Assembly: GCA_016182905.1 (NCBI GenBank) | Contig: JACPFR010000024.1 | Location: 1-64,000 of the forward strand | Length of the DNA stretch: 64,000 nt | Source of the DNA: Elusimicrobiota bacterium | GTDB taxonomy: Bacteria; Elusimicrobiota; Elusimicrobia; UBA1565; UBA9628 | Direction: 5' to 3' | Program-made: the position numbers and the translations under genes | In this document: positions 41,161 to 48,768 of the stretch, in pieces | Numbering within the stretch: the stretch's first letter is position 1 | Layout of the letters: every line of letters starts with the position of its first letter | The notes under the pieces: model-generated | What the model was told of the DNA's origin: nothing | The model's input: the letters and a program-made list of their open reading frames with translations, nothing else | Databases searched by the model: none

Positions 41161-41958
41161 TCAGAAGCTGTTGGAATACTTGAGCTGCACGACGCGCTCC
41201 GGCCCGCGGCGCGCGCCGTCGCTGTACAGGCCGCCCGCGCCGACCGCGCGCACGGCGAAGTCCACGTTGAAATTGGGGGTCAGGTAGGCGCGCAGGCCGG
41301 CGTTGAAGCGCGAGTCGCTCCAGTTGGCGATGTTGTCCCACTCGAGCAGGATCGCGGCCTTGTCCCGGATGTTGATCGTCAGCGGGATGGAGCCGAAGAT
41401 GCTGTTCGAGTCGAAGTCGGAGACGTTGAACGACGGGTGCAGCTCGAGGCCCGGCACGCCGAGCTCCTTCGTCGCCACGACGTAGAAGCCGCGCTGGCGC
41501 TGGTTGAAGCGGCGGATGCCGGTGTTGTAGTTGTAGCCCTGCCCGTCGAAGCCGACCGCGAAGGACGGCAGCTGGCTGTCGCCCTCGTAGAAGCGGTACT
41601 TGACCTGGGCCGTCGGGGCGCGCATGCGCACGTTGCGCTCGTCGCCGATCAGGCCGTCGATCGCGGCGGAGGCGCCGAGGTTGATGCCCGGGTACACGCC
41701 GAAGGAGAGGTACTGCAGCAGGCCGCCGCGCGAGTAGAAGCGCGAGCGGGCGGAATAGCCGTAGTTGTCGAGCACCGCGGTCGTCGGGGCGTCGATGACG
41801 TCGGTGTCGGGCGTGGCGCCTCCGTCGCGGGCGGAGCGGACGGCGCGCGAGGCGGACGCCTTGGGCTTGATCTTCACCGCGGAGGAGGCGGCGTCTTCGG
41901 CGCGCAGGACGGGGGCGCAGAGGAGGAGCGCGGCGGGCAGGAAGAACGCGAGTTTCAT
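41161..41958 (-). CDS. hypothetical outer-membrane beta-barrel-like protein
   Basis: A 265-residue exported protein beginning MKLAFFLPAALLLCAPVLRA (signal peptide). The mature part is full of alternating, aromatic-rich strands with glycine turns (GGLLQYLSFGVYPGINLGASAAIDG; QVKYRFYEGDSQLPSFAVGFDGQGYNYN; INIRDKAAILLEWDNIANW; LRAYLTPNFNVDFAVRAVG) and ends in an aromatic residue (LKYSNSF), as outer-membrane barrels do. It resembles YjbH-like and related barrels. AAGGAT at a good distance supports the ATG at 41958 over an in-frame TTG at 41979. Function unknown; perhaps export of a glycan. Confidence 0.7.
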   Translation of the reverse strand: MKLAFFLPAALLLCAPVLRAEDAASSAVKIKPKASASRAVRSARDGGATPDTDVIDAPTTAVLDNYGYSARSRFYSRGGLLQYLSFGVYPGINLGASAAIDGLIGDERNVRMRAPTAQVKYRFYEGDSQLPSFAVGFDGQGYNYNTGIRRFNQRQRGFYVVATKELGVPGLELHPSFNVSDFDSNSIFGSIPLTINIRDKAAILLEWDNIANWSDSRFNAGLRAYLTPNFNVDFAVRAVGAGGLYSDGARRGPERVVQLKYSNSF

Positions 41959-41975
41959 CGATAAATCCTTATGGA

Positions 41976-42359
41976 TCAAGCGGGTTTTTCCAGGACCGCG
42001 GCGATGCGCTCGTGGAGTTTGGCCATCTCGAACGGCTTCTGGAGGACTTCGGTGGCGCCGCTCATCAGGGCGATGCCCTTCTCTTTGACCGTGTCGCGGC
42101 TGGTCATGATCATGATGCGCGGGGCCTTGGCGCCGAGCTTGTTGGTCAGTTCGTAGGCGACGTGGTAGCCGTCGATGTAGGGCATCATCACGTCGAGGAG
42201 CACGAGGTCGAGCTGCTCCTTGAGGGCGGTCTGGAGGGCGTCCTTGCCGTTCGCGGCCGAGAGGACCTCGTAACCCTGATAGGCCAGGTCCATCATGAGC
42301 AGGTCGAGCAGATCCGGATCATCGTCGGCGACGAGGATGCGCTTCTTCGTGTCGGCCAT
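41976..42359 (-). CDS. single-domain response regulator
   Basis: A 127-residue CheY-like receiver: RILVADDDPDLLDLL (acidic pocket, about 8-22), phosphorylated Asp in LVLLDVMMPYIDGYH (about 57), Thr/Ser in IMIMTSRDT (about 87) and Lys in LQKPFEMAKL (about 108). No output domain follows. It may receive phosphate from a hybrid or orphan kinase and act on motility, pilus or envelope functions. AAGGAG lies 8 nt before the ATG. Confidence 0.93.
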   Translation of the reverse strand: MADTKKRILVADDDPDLLDLLMMDLAYQGYEVLSAANGKDALQTALKEQLDLVLLDVMMPYIDGYHVAYELTNKLGAKAPRIMIMTSRDTVKEKGIALMSGATEVLQKPFEMAKLHERIAAVLEKPA

Positions 42360-42447
42360 TCCCTCTCCTTATATAAACGGCCCGAGAATTCTAACCATTT
42401 TCCCCGGTTGTCACAAGACGTTTAACGGCCGGTCAGGAGAGAAGAAA

Positions 42448-42529
42448 GGTGCCAGGCCTCCCATTATCCCATTACTTCCGCAAACAGCGGCCCATTTGAA
42501 AGTAATGGGATAATGGGAGGCCTGGCACC
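42448..42529. repeat. perfect 30-bp inverted repeat with hairpin loop (REP-like element)
   Basis: Arm 42448-42477 (GGTGCCAGGCCTCCCATTAT plus CCCATTACTT) is the exact reverse complement of arm 42500-42529. The 22-nt loop holds a smaller CCGC/GCGG stem (42478-42481 with 42487-42490). It ends 3 nt from the dnaE stop codon. As RNA it would be an extremely stable hairpin without a T-tract. The outer 15 nt recur at 18592. The GGTGCCAGGC ends resemble REP sequences mobilised by tyrosine transposases (an inference; no transposase is in the window). Confidence 0.85.
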
Positions 42530-42531
42530 CT

Positions 42532-45500
42532 TCAGGAGGGCTTGCCGCCCCATTTGCGGGGGGCGATGACGGCGGGGGCGCCGGAGGCGTCGATGTTCCA
42601 GCAGCGGGGGCCGAGGATGGCCTCGACGGCCTCGAACAGGGCCTGGTTGAGGTTGACGCGCTGGTCGACGTCGAGCATCGCGATGCCCTCCGGGGTCTCC
42701 TGCTCCAGGGCGACCGGGCAGGGGCCTTCGAAGCGCTCGAGGACGTCGCGCAGGGCCTCGAGCTTCTCGGTGCCGACGGTCGCGTCGCATTTCAGGCGCA
42801 GGCGCTTGGCGAACTTGGTCGCCGACGAGTCGAGGGGGGTCATGTCGTCGACGATGACCTCGGGGGTGCCGGCGCCGGCGTCCTCGCTCTTGAAGGACAG
42901 GCGCCCGGTCGCGGCGACGAAGCCGCCGATCTTGGCCAGGTTGTTGACGCCGGAGGCGTAGGTCTTCGGGAAGCACAGCAAGGTGATCTCCCCGGTCAGG
43001 TCCTCGAGGGTGATGATGACCCACGGCTCCCCGGTCTTCTTCGAGATCATCTTCCGCATCTTGCTGATCATGCCGGCCAGGCGCACGGGAGCGGTGATGG
43101 CGGGCGTCAGCTGGCTGATCTCGTGGGTCGCGGTGGCCTTGAGCTGGGCCTTGACCGACATCAGCGGGTGGCCGGAGAAGTAGAAGCCCAGGACCTCGCG
43201 CTCGTAGGTCAAGGTGTCGTGCTCCGACAGCGGCTTGACCGCGGCGTCGGCGTCGGAGAGCTCCTTCGGCGCCGGCGCGGGCGCCGTCCCGAAGAGGAGG
43301 CCTTGGCCCTTGTCGAGGTCGGCCTTCATCTTCTGCTGGCGGCCGACGGACTCGTCGACGGACAGCAATAGTCGTGCTCGCGCGGCGGGCGACGGCTCGT
43401 GGGGGCGCAGGCTGTCGAGCGCGCCGGCTTTGATCAAGGACTCGACCGCTTTCTTGTTGATCGCATGCAGGTCGACGCGCGAGCAGAAATCATCGAGCGA
43501 GGTGAACTTCCGTTCCGCGGCCGCGGCGACGATGGACTCGGCGGCGCCGGACCCGACGTTCTTGATCGCGAGCAGCCCGAAGCGGATGTTGTCGTCCTGG
43601 ATGTCGAACTGAGTCCTCGATTCGTTGACGTCGGGAGGCAATATCTTCATGCCCATGCGCCGGGCTTCTTCAAGATACGTGACGAGCTTGTTCTCCTTAT
43701 CCTCGGCGCCGATCGACGAGTGCCCGATCTCGCTGGTCAGCACCGCGGTCATGAACTCGATCGGGTAGTTGGCCTTGAGGTACGCGGTCTGGTAGGCGAC
43801 GAGGCCGTAGGCGACCGAGTGGGACTTGTTGAAGCCGTAGCCGCCGAACTTCACCATCTGGTCGTAGATCTTGTTGGCGACCTTGTCCTTGATCTTGTTG
43901 ACGCCGCAGCCGGCGACGAACTTGCTGCGCATCTTCTCCAGGTCCTCGTGGATCTTCTTGCCCATGGCCTTGCGCAGGCCGTCGGCCTCGCCGGGCGTGA
44001 AGCCCGCGAGCTTCTTGGAGATCTCCATGACCTGCTCCTGGAAGACCATGCAGCCGTAGGTGTCCTTCAGGATGGTCTCGAGCAGGGGCACGTCGTAGAC
44101 GACCTCCTCGCGGCCGTGCTTGCGCTCGACGAACATGTCGAGCATGCCGGACTGCATGGGGCCGGGGCGGAACAGGGCGATCAGGGAGACGATGTCGTCG
44201 AAGACCGTGGGCTTGATGCGGAACAGGAGGTCTCGTATCCCCTGGCTGTCGAGCTGGAACACGGCCAGGGATTTGGCCGTGCGCAGCATCTCGTACGTCT
44301 TCGGGTCGTCCATCGGGACCGCGTCGATGTCGAACTTCGGGTCATGGCGCTTCTTGACGAACTTGACCGCGTCGTCGATGATGGAGAGCGTGCGCAGGCC
44401 GAGGAAGTCGACCTTGAGCAGGCCGAGCTTCGGGCAGACGTCGCCGTCGTACTGCGTCGTCACCACGTCGGACTTGGCGCCCTTCGCCAGCGGCGTGTAC
44501 TTGACCACGTGCTCCTTGGTGATGAGCGTGCCCGCCGCGTGCACGCCGGTGTGGCGCTTGAGGCCCTCGAGCTTGAGCGAGAGGTCGAGCAGGCGCTTGA
44601 CCTGCGGATCCTTGGCGAGCTCGAGCAGCTCGGGGCCCTGCATCGCCTCGTGCAGGTGCACGTTGGGGCCGACGGGGATCTTCTTGGCGATCTCATCGAT
44701 GCGCGTCAGCGGCATGTCGAGCACGCGGCCCACGTCGCGGATGACGAGCTTGGCGCCCAGGGAGCCGAAGGTGATGATCTGCGCCACGCACTCCTTGCCG
44801 TACTTCTCGCGCACGTAGGCGATGACGCGGTCGCGGCCGGTGTCGGCGAAGTCGATGTCGAGGTCGGGCATCGACTTGCGGTCCGGGTTCAGGAAGCGTT
44901 CGAACAGGAGCCGGTGCTCGAGGGGGTCGGCGTTCGTGATGCGCAGCGCGTAGGCGACGATCGCGCCGGCGCCGGAGCCGCGGCCGGGTCCGACGGGCAC
45001 GCCGATCGAGCGGGCGTGCTTGATGAAGTCCCAGACGATCAGGAAGTAGCCGGAGAAGCCCATGCGCTTGATGACGCCGAGCTCGTAGGTCAGGCGCTCG
45101 GCGTATTCCGCGCGGCAGCCCGCGGGGAAGCGCTCTTTGAGGCCCTCGAGGCAGAGATGCTCGAGATAGGAGTCCTGATCGAACCCCGGGGGGACCTTGA
45201 ACTCGGGCAGGAGCATCTGGTCCATGGGGATCTTGACGTTGCACATCTCGGCGATCTTGAGCGTGTTGCTCAGCGATTCGGGCGCGAAGCCGCCGAACAG
45301 CTTGTGCATCTCGTCGGGGGACTTGATGTAGAAATCGTGCGAGTCGAATTTCAACCGCTCGGTGTCGGCCATCTTGCGGCCGGTGGCGATGCACACGCGC
45401 GCGTCGTGGGCCTCGTGGTCGTCGGGCTTCCAGTAGTGGCAGTCGTTCGTCGCGACGAGGGGGATGCCGGTGCGCTTGTTGAGCTCGAGCAGGGCCGCGG

Positions 45501-46083
45501 TGACCTGCCTCTGCTTCTCGATGCCGTGATCCATGATCTCGAGGTAATAAGAATCTTGTTCGAGATTATCGCGGAACCACGTCACCAGCTTCTCGGATTG
45601 GGTCAGGTCGCCGGACAGGATCGACTGGTTGAGCTCGGACTTCAAGCAGCCCGACAGCACGACGAGGCCCTTGGAGTGCTTGGCGAGCAGCTCCTTGTCG
45701 ATCCTCGGATCGTAATAGTAGCCCTCGGTGAACGCGATCGAGCACAGCTCCATCAGGTTCTGATAGCCCTCGAAGTTCTTGGCGAGGACGGTCAGGTGGC
45801 AGTTCTCCTTCTGCGAGTGGCCGCGGTCGAAGCGCGTGCCCTTGGAGATGTACATCTCGCAGCCGATGATCGCCTTGAGCCCGACGGCCTTCGCGTTCGA
45901 GTAGAACTCGACGGCGCCGTACATGTTCCCGTGGTCGGTGACCGCGAAGCCCTTGGCCCCGGAGTTGGCGAGGTCCTTGAGCGCCTGCGAGGGCTTGCCG
46001 TCCTTGTCCGACAGCCGGATGACCCCGTCCATCAGGGAGTATTCGGAGTGGTTGTGGAGGTGGACGAACTCGGGCTTTGACAT
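42532..46083 (-). CDS. dnaE: DNA polymerase III alpha subunit
   Basis: An 1183-residue replicative polymerase of normal length. The PHP domain starts FVHLHNHSEYSLMDG (about 5-19). The polymerase core has GPGRGSGAGAIVAYAL (about 368-383) and the catalytic acidic motif MPDLDIDFADTGRD (about 408-421). The fingers/tau-binding region includes GGYGFNKSHSVAYGLVAYQTAYLKANYP (about 773-800), and the C-terminal OB domain VRLAGMISKMRKM...VIITLEDLTGEITLLCFP (about 1017-1055). It synthesises DNA in the replisome. The first minus-strand gene of its own unit; a -10-like TATGAT lies about 20 nt upstream. Its 3' end meets the 30-bp inverted repeat. Confidence 0.97.
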   Translation of the reverse strand: MSKPEFVHLHNHSEYSLMDGVIRLSDKDGKPSQALKDLANSGAKGFAVTDHGNMYGAVEFYSNAKAVGLKAIIGCEMYISKGTRFDRGHSQKENCHLTVLAKNFEGYQNLMELCSIAFTEGYYYDPRIDKELLAKHSKGLVVLSGCLKSELNQSILSGDLTQSEKLVTWFRDNLEQDSYYLEIMDHGIEKQRQVTAALLELNKRTGIPLVATNDCHYWKPDDHEAHDARVCIATGRKMADTERLKFDSHDFYIKSPDEMHKLFGGFAPESLSNTLKIAEMCNVKIPMDQMLLPEFKVPPGFDQDSYLEHLCLEGLKERFPAGCRAEYAERLTYELGVIKRMGFSGYFLIVWDFIKHARSIGVPVGPGRGSGAGAIVAYALRITNADPLEHRLLFERFLNPDRKSMPDLDIDFADTGRDRVIAYVREKYGKECVAQIITFGSLGAKLVIRDVGRVLDMPLTRIDEIAKKIPVGPNVHLHEAMQGPELLELAKDPQVKRLLDLSLKLEGLKRHTGVHAAGTLITKEHVVKYTPLAKGAKSDVVTTQYDGDVCPKLGLLKVDFLGLRTLSIIDDAVKFVKKRHDPKFDIDAVPMDDPKTYEMLRTAKSLAVFQLDSQGIRDLLFRIKPTVFDDIVSLIALFRPGPMQSGMLDMFVERKHGREEVVYDVPLLETILKDTYGCMVFQEQVMEISKKLAGFTPGEADGLRKAMGKKIHEDLEKMRSKFVAGCGVNKIKDKVANKIYDQMVKFGGYGFNKSHSVAYGLVAYQTAYLKANYPIEFMTAVLTSEIGHSSIGAEDKENKLVTYLEEARRMGMKILPPDVNESRTQFDIQDDNIRFGLLAIKNVGSGAAESIVAAAAERKFTSLDDFCSRVDLHAINKKAVESLIKAGALDSLRPHEPSPAARARLLLSVDESVGRQQKMKADLDKGQGLLFGTAPAPAPKELSDADAAVKPLSEHDTLTYEREVLGFYFSGHPLMSVKAQLKATATHEISQLTPAITAPVRLAGMISKMRKMISKKTGEPWVIITLEDLTGEITLLCFPKTYASGVNNLAKIGGFVAATGRLSFKSEDAGAGTPEVIVDDMTPLDSSATKFAKRLRLKCDATVGTEKLEALRDVLERFEGPCPVALEQETPEGIAMLDVDQRVNLNQALFEAVEAILGPRCWNIDASGAPAVIAPRKWGGKPS

Positions 46084-46137
46084 GGAGGCGCGCGCGAGAG
46101 TACATCATACCAAATGCCGTCGACGGCGGCCCTTTGC

Positions 46138-46143
46138 TACAAT
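46138..46143 (+). promoter_or_regulatory. -10 box TACAAT before the NUDIX gene
   Basis: TACAAT lies 9 nt before the ATG at 46153, in the 69-nt divergent region shared with dnaE. There is no Shine-Dalgarno sequence, so the leader would be 0-3 nt. Confidence 0.45.
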
Positions 46144-46152
46144 GGCGCCGCG

Positions 46153-46698
46153 ATGAATAAGCGCGACACGCACCTGGTCGAGACCTTCGTCAGCAAGAAG
46201 ACCGTCTGGCGCGGCCGGGCGGTCAACTTCGACGTGGACACGGTCAAGCTCCCGAACGGGAAGCTCGCCACGCGGGAGTACATCTCCCATCCCGGCGCCG
46301 TCGGCGTCGTGCCCTTCCTCGACAAGGACACCGTCGTTCTCGTCCGCCAGTACCGCCACCCCGTCGGCGAGGTGACCCTCGAGCTGCCCGCCGGCAAGAT
46401 CGACCCGCGGGAGTCCATCCTCGCCTGCATCAAGCGCGAGCTCGCCGAGGAGACCGGCTACACCGCCGCCAAGTTCACGCCCTTGATCCGCTACTGGCCG
46501 ACGCCCGCCTTCGCCGACGAGGTCCTGCACCTCTTCGTCGCCACCGGCCTCAAGGCCGGCAAGGTCAACACCGACGACGACGAGTTTCTCGAGGTCGTGC
46601 ACATGCCGTTCAAGAAGGCCGTCGAGCTGGTCCGCCGCGGCAAGATCCGCGACTCCAAGACCGTCGTCGGTCTCCTGGCTTGCGCGGTCGACCGATGA
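46153..46698 (+). CDS. NUDIX hydrolase, ADP-ribose pyrophosphatase type
   Basis: A 181-residue NUDIX hydrolase. The NUDIX box is GKIDPRESILACIKRELAEETG (about 83-104), matching GX5EX7REUXEEXG in full. GVVPFLDKDTVVLVRQYRHPVGEVTLELPAGKID upstream is the typical ADP-ribose pyrophosphatase pattern (RQYR, ELPAG). It would cleave ADP-ribose or a nucleotide sugar to AMP and a sugar phosphate. ATG at 46153 was chosen over an in-frame ATG at 46114 because the -10 box lies between them. Its stop overlaps the next gene (ATGA). Confidence 0.92.
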   Translation: MNKRDTHLVETFVSKKTVWRGRAVNFDVDTVKLPNGKLATREYISHPGAVGVVPFLDKDTVVLVRQYRHPVGEVTLELPAGKIDPRESILACIKRELAEETGYTAAKFTPLIRYWPTPAFADEVLHLFVATGLKAGKVNTDDDEFLEVVHMPFKKAVELVRRGKIRDSKTVVGLLACAVDR

Positions 46699-48725
46699 AG
46701 CCCGAAGAGATTCAAACCTGGGATTCGTTCTTGAAGCGGACCCCGCTGTTCGCGGGCCTGTCCGTCGAGGACCTGAGCAAGCTCGCCGCCCGCCTGCAGC
46801 TGCTGTCCTTGCCCAAGGGCGCGACGATCTTCAAGCAGGGCGACGAGTCCGACGCGCTGTACTTGATCGTCTCCGGCCACGCGCGCCGCTACCGCTCCGT
46901 CGAGGGCCGGGAGACCCTCGTCGCCTACCTCGGACGCGGCGACGTCATCGGCGAGACCGGCATGCTCACCGGCGGCCCGCGCTCGGCGACCGTGCGCGTC
47001 GACGCGACGAGCGAGCTGCTCAAGCTTCCGCGCAAGGACTTCGAGGAGTGCCTGCGCGCGCACCCGCCGATCCTGCTGCACCTCTCGCGCACGCTCGCCA
47101 GCCGCCTCATCGAGGGCGGCCAGGCCTCGAAGCCGTCCTCGGAGCAGGCCCGCCTCGTCGCGTTCGACTGCGCGCTGCCGCGCCGCGACCGCGCGCTGAT
47201 CGCCTGGCGCCTCGGCGCGGAGCTGGCCGCCCAGACGCGCAAGAAGGTGCTCGTCGTGGACCTGGCCCCCGAGCCCGGCGACATCGCCCGCGCCGCGGGC
47301 CTCAAGCCCGCGCCCGCGGCCGAGACCGCGCTGCGCGCGGCCAACCTGCGCGACCCCTCGGCTCTCGCCGCGCTCGCGCAGGAGCACCCGTCGGGCGTGC
47401 GCATCCTCTCCGTGTCGCCCGCGACGCTCGGCGGCCGGCTGTTCAGCCAGCTCTACCTTTTCCTCAACGCGGTGCGCGACAGCCACGAGCTCGCCCTGCT
47501 GTGCCTGGGCGGGCCGCGCGGCGACGTCGAGCGCGCGGCCCTGACCGAGGCCGACCTCATCCTGATGGCCGGCTGCGACGTGATGCGCCCGCAGTACCGC
47601 CACATGGAGGTCGAGGTGCCGCCGCTGGCCGAGGAGGCGCGCCGCATCCTGCGCGTGTGGATCGGCGACCTCGAGCCCGAGGACGCCCCGCTGCTCATCG
47701 GCGCCGAGCGCGTCGTCGTGCCCTGGAGCGAGGCCGCCGTCGAGGCCTACGAGCGCGACGGCCGCTCCGAGTCCGCCTTCGCCGTCGAGCCCAAGGCCGC
47801 CAAGGCCCTCGGCCGCCTGGCCCGGCGCCTCGGCGGCGTCCAGGTCGGCCTCGCGCTCGGCACCGGCGCGGCGCTCGGCCACTCGACGATCGGCGTGCTC
47901 AAGGTCTTGAAGCGCGAGGGCATCCCGGTGGATATGATCGCCGGCACCTCGATGGGCTCTTTGATCGCGGGCTGCTACGCCGCCGGCTACGAGCCCGAGG
48001 AGATCGAGCAGCTCGCGATGCGCATCGACAAGGCCTGGGTGTACGAGAACCTGTTCTGGGACATCACCGTGCCGCGCTCCGGCCTGTTCGCGGGCGACAC
48101 CTTGCTGCGCTTCATCCGCTCCTACATGGGCTCGCGCGAGTTCTCCGACATGGAGCTCCCGTTCGCCTGCGTCGCCGCCGATATCGAGACCGGCGAGGAG
48201 GTCGTCCTCAAGCAGGGTCGCGTCGCCGAGGCGATCCGCGCCTCGTGCGGCCTCCCCCTGATCTTCGAGCCGACCCAGCTCTCCGGCCGCTGGCTCGTCG
48301 ACGGCGGCATCGTCAACCCGGTGCCGACGCGCGTCATCTCCGACATGGGCGCCGACATCCTGCTCGCCGTCAACCTGACCATGCCCGCGAGCGAGCGCAA
48401 GACCAAGGTGCACGAGCGCCACAGCCGGCGCCTCCTCGACCAGCCGCTCAACCTCGAGACCTTGCGCCAGGCCGCGATGCCCGTCCTGCCCAAGGCCTTC
48501 CGCGCGCCCAACTTCCCGGAGGTGTTCTTCCAGATGATCTACACGATGGAGTACGAGGTCGCCCAGTCCCGCCTCGACATCGCGGACGTGACGATGTTCC
48601 CCGACCTGAAGGGCTTCTCCTGGACCGAGCTGCACCGCGCCGGCGAGATCATCCGCGCCGGCGAGCGCGCCGCCGAAGAGGCGCTCCCGCGCCTGAAAGC
48701 CCTCATCCCCGCCTTCCGTCCGTAA
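46695..48725 (+). CDS. cyclic-nucleotide-binding patatin-like phospholipase (bacterial NTE type)
   Basis: A 676-residue protein. Residues about 10-140 form a cNMP-binding domain (FKRTPLFAGLSVEDLSKLAARL; GDVIGETGMLTGGPRSATVRV). Residues about 150-340 resemble a MinD/ParA-like Rossmann domain that has lost the Walker A lysine loop (KKVLVVDLAPEPGDIARAAG). The patatin domain (about 375-600) has LALGTGAALGHSTIGVLKVL (oxyanion loop), AGTSMGSLIAGCYAAG (GxSxG) and WLVDGGIVNPVP (catalytic Asp). This is the domain order of bacterial neuropathy-target-esterase-like lysophospholipases. It may link lipid turnover to a nucleotide signal. Its ATG overlaps the NUDIX stop. Confidence 0.9.
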   Translation: MKPEEIQTWDSFLKRTPLFAGLSVEDLSKLAARLQLLSLPKGATIFKQGDESDALYLIVSGHARRYRSVEGRETLVAYLGRGDVIGETGMLTGGPRSATVRVDATSELLKLPRKDFEECLRAHPPILLHLSRTLASRLIEGGQASKPSSEQARLVAFDCALPRRDRALIAWRLGAELAAQTRKKVLVVDLAPEPGDIARAAGLKPAPAAETALRAANLRDPSALAALAQEHPSGVRILSVSPATLGGRLFSQLYLFLNAVRDSHELALLCLGGPRGDVERAALTEADLILMAGCDVMRPQYRHMEVEVPPLAEEARRILRVWIGDLEPEDAPLLIGAERVVVPWSEAAVEAYERDGRSESAFAVEPKAAKALGRLARRLGGVQVGLALGTGAALGHSTIGVLKVLKREGIPVDMIAGTSMGSLIAGCYAAGYEPEEIEQLAMRIDKAWVYENLFWDITVPRSGLFAGDTLLRFIRSYMGSREFSDMELPFACVAADIETGEEVVLKQGRVAEAIRASCGLPLIFEPTQLSGRWLVDGGIVNPVPTRVISDMGADILLAVNLTMPASERKTKVHERHSRRLLDQPLNLETLRQAAMPVLPKAFRAPNFPEVFFQMIYTMEYEVAQSRLDIADVTMFPDLKGFSWTELHRAGEIIRAGERAAEEALPRLKALIPAFRP

Positions 48726-48745
48726 CTGTTTCCGGAAACAGTCCG
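48724..48745. repeat. palindromic repeat ACTGTTTCCGGAAACAGT, copy 2
   Basis: Identical over 22 nt to 27643-27664, again between convergent genes. The palindrome (48725-48742) begins inside the stop codon of the cNMP-patatin gene. The next bases (CACCGGTG near 48751) add a small second palindrome. Confidence 0.7.
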
Positions 48746-48768
48746 GCTCGCACCGGTGCAGGTCCCGC

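Noticed and set aside
41958-41979. TTG at 41979 as the start of the beta-barrel gene
   Set aside because: ATG at 41958 has AAGGAT at a good distance and gives a standard signal peptide directly.
42448-42529. The inverted repeat as an ordinary intrinsic terminator of dnaE
   Set aside because: A terminator role is possible, but it has no T-run, arms of 30 bp are far longer than needed, and half of each arm recurs at 18592. Repeat-family membership explains it better.
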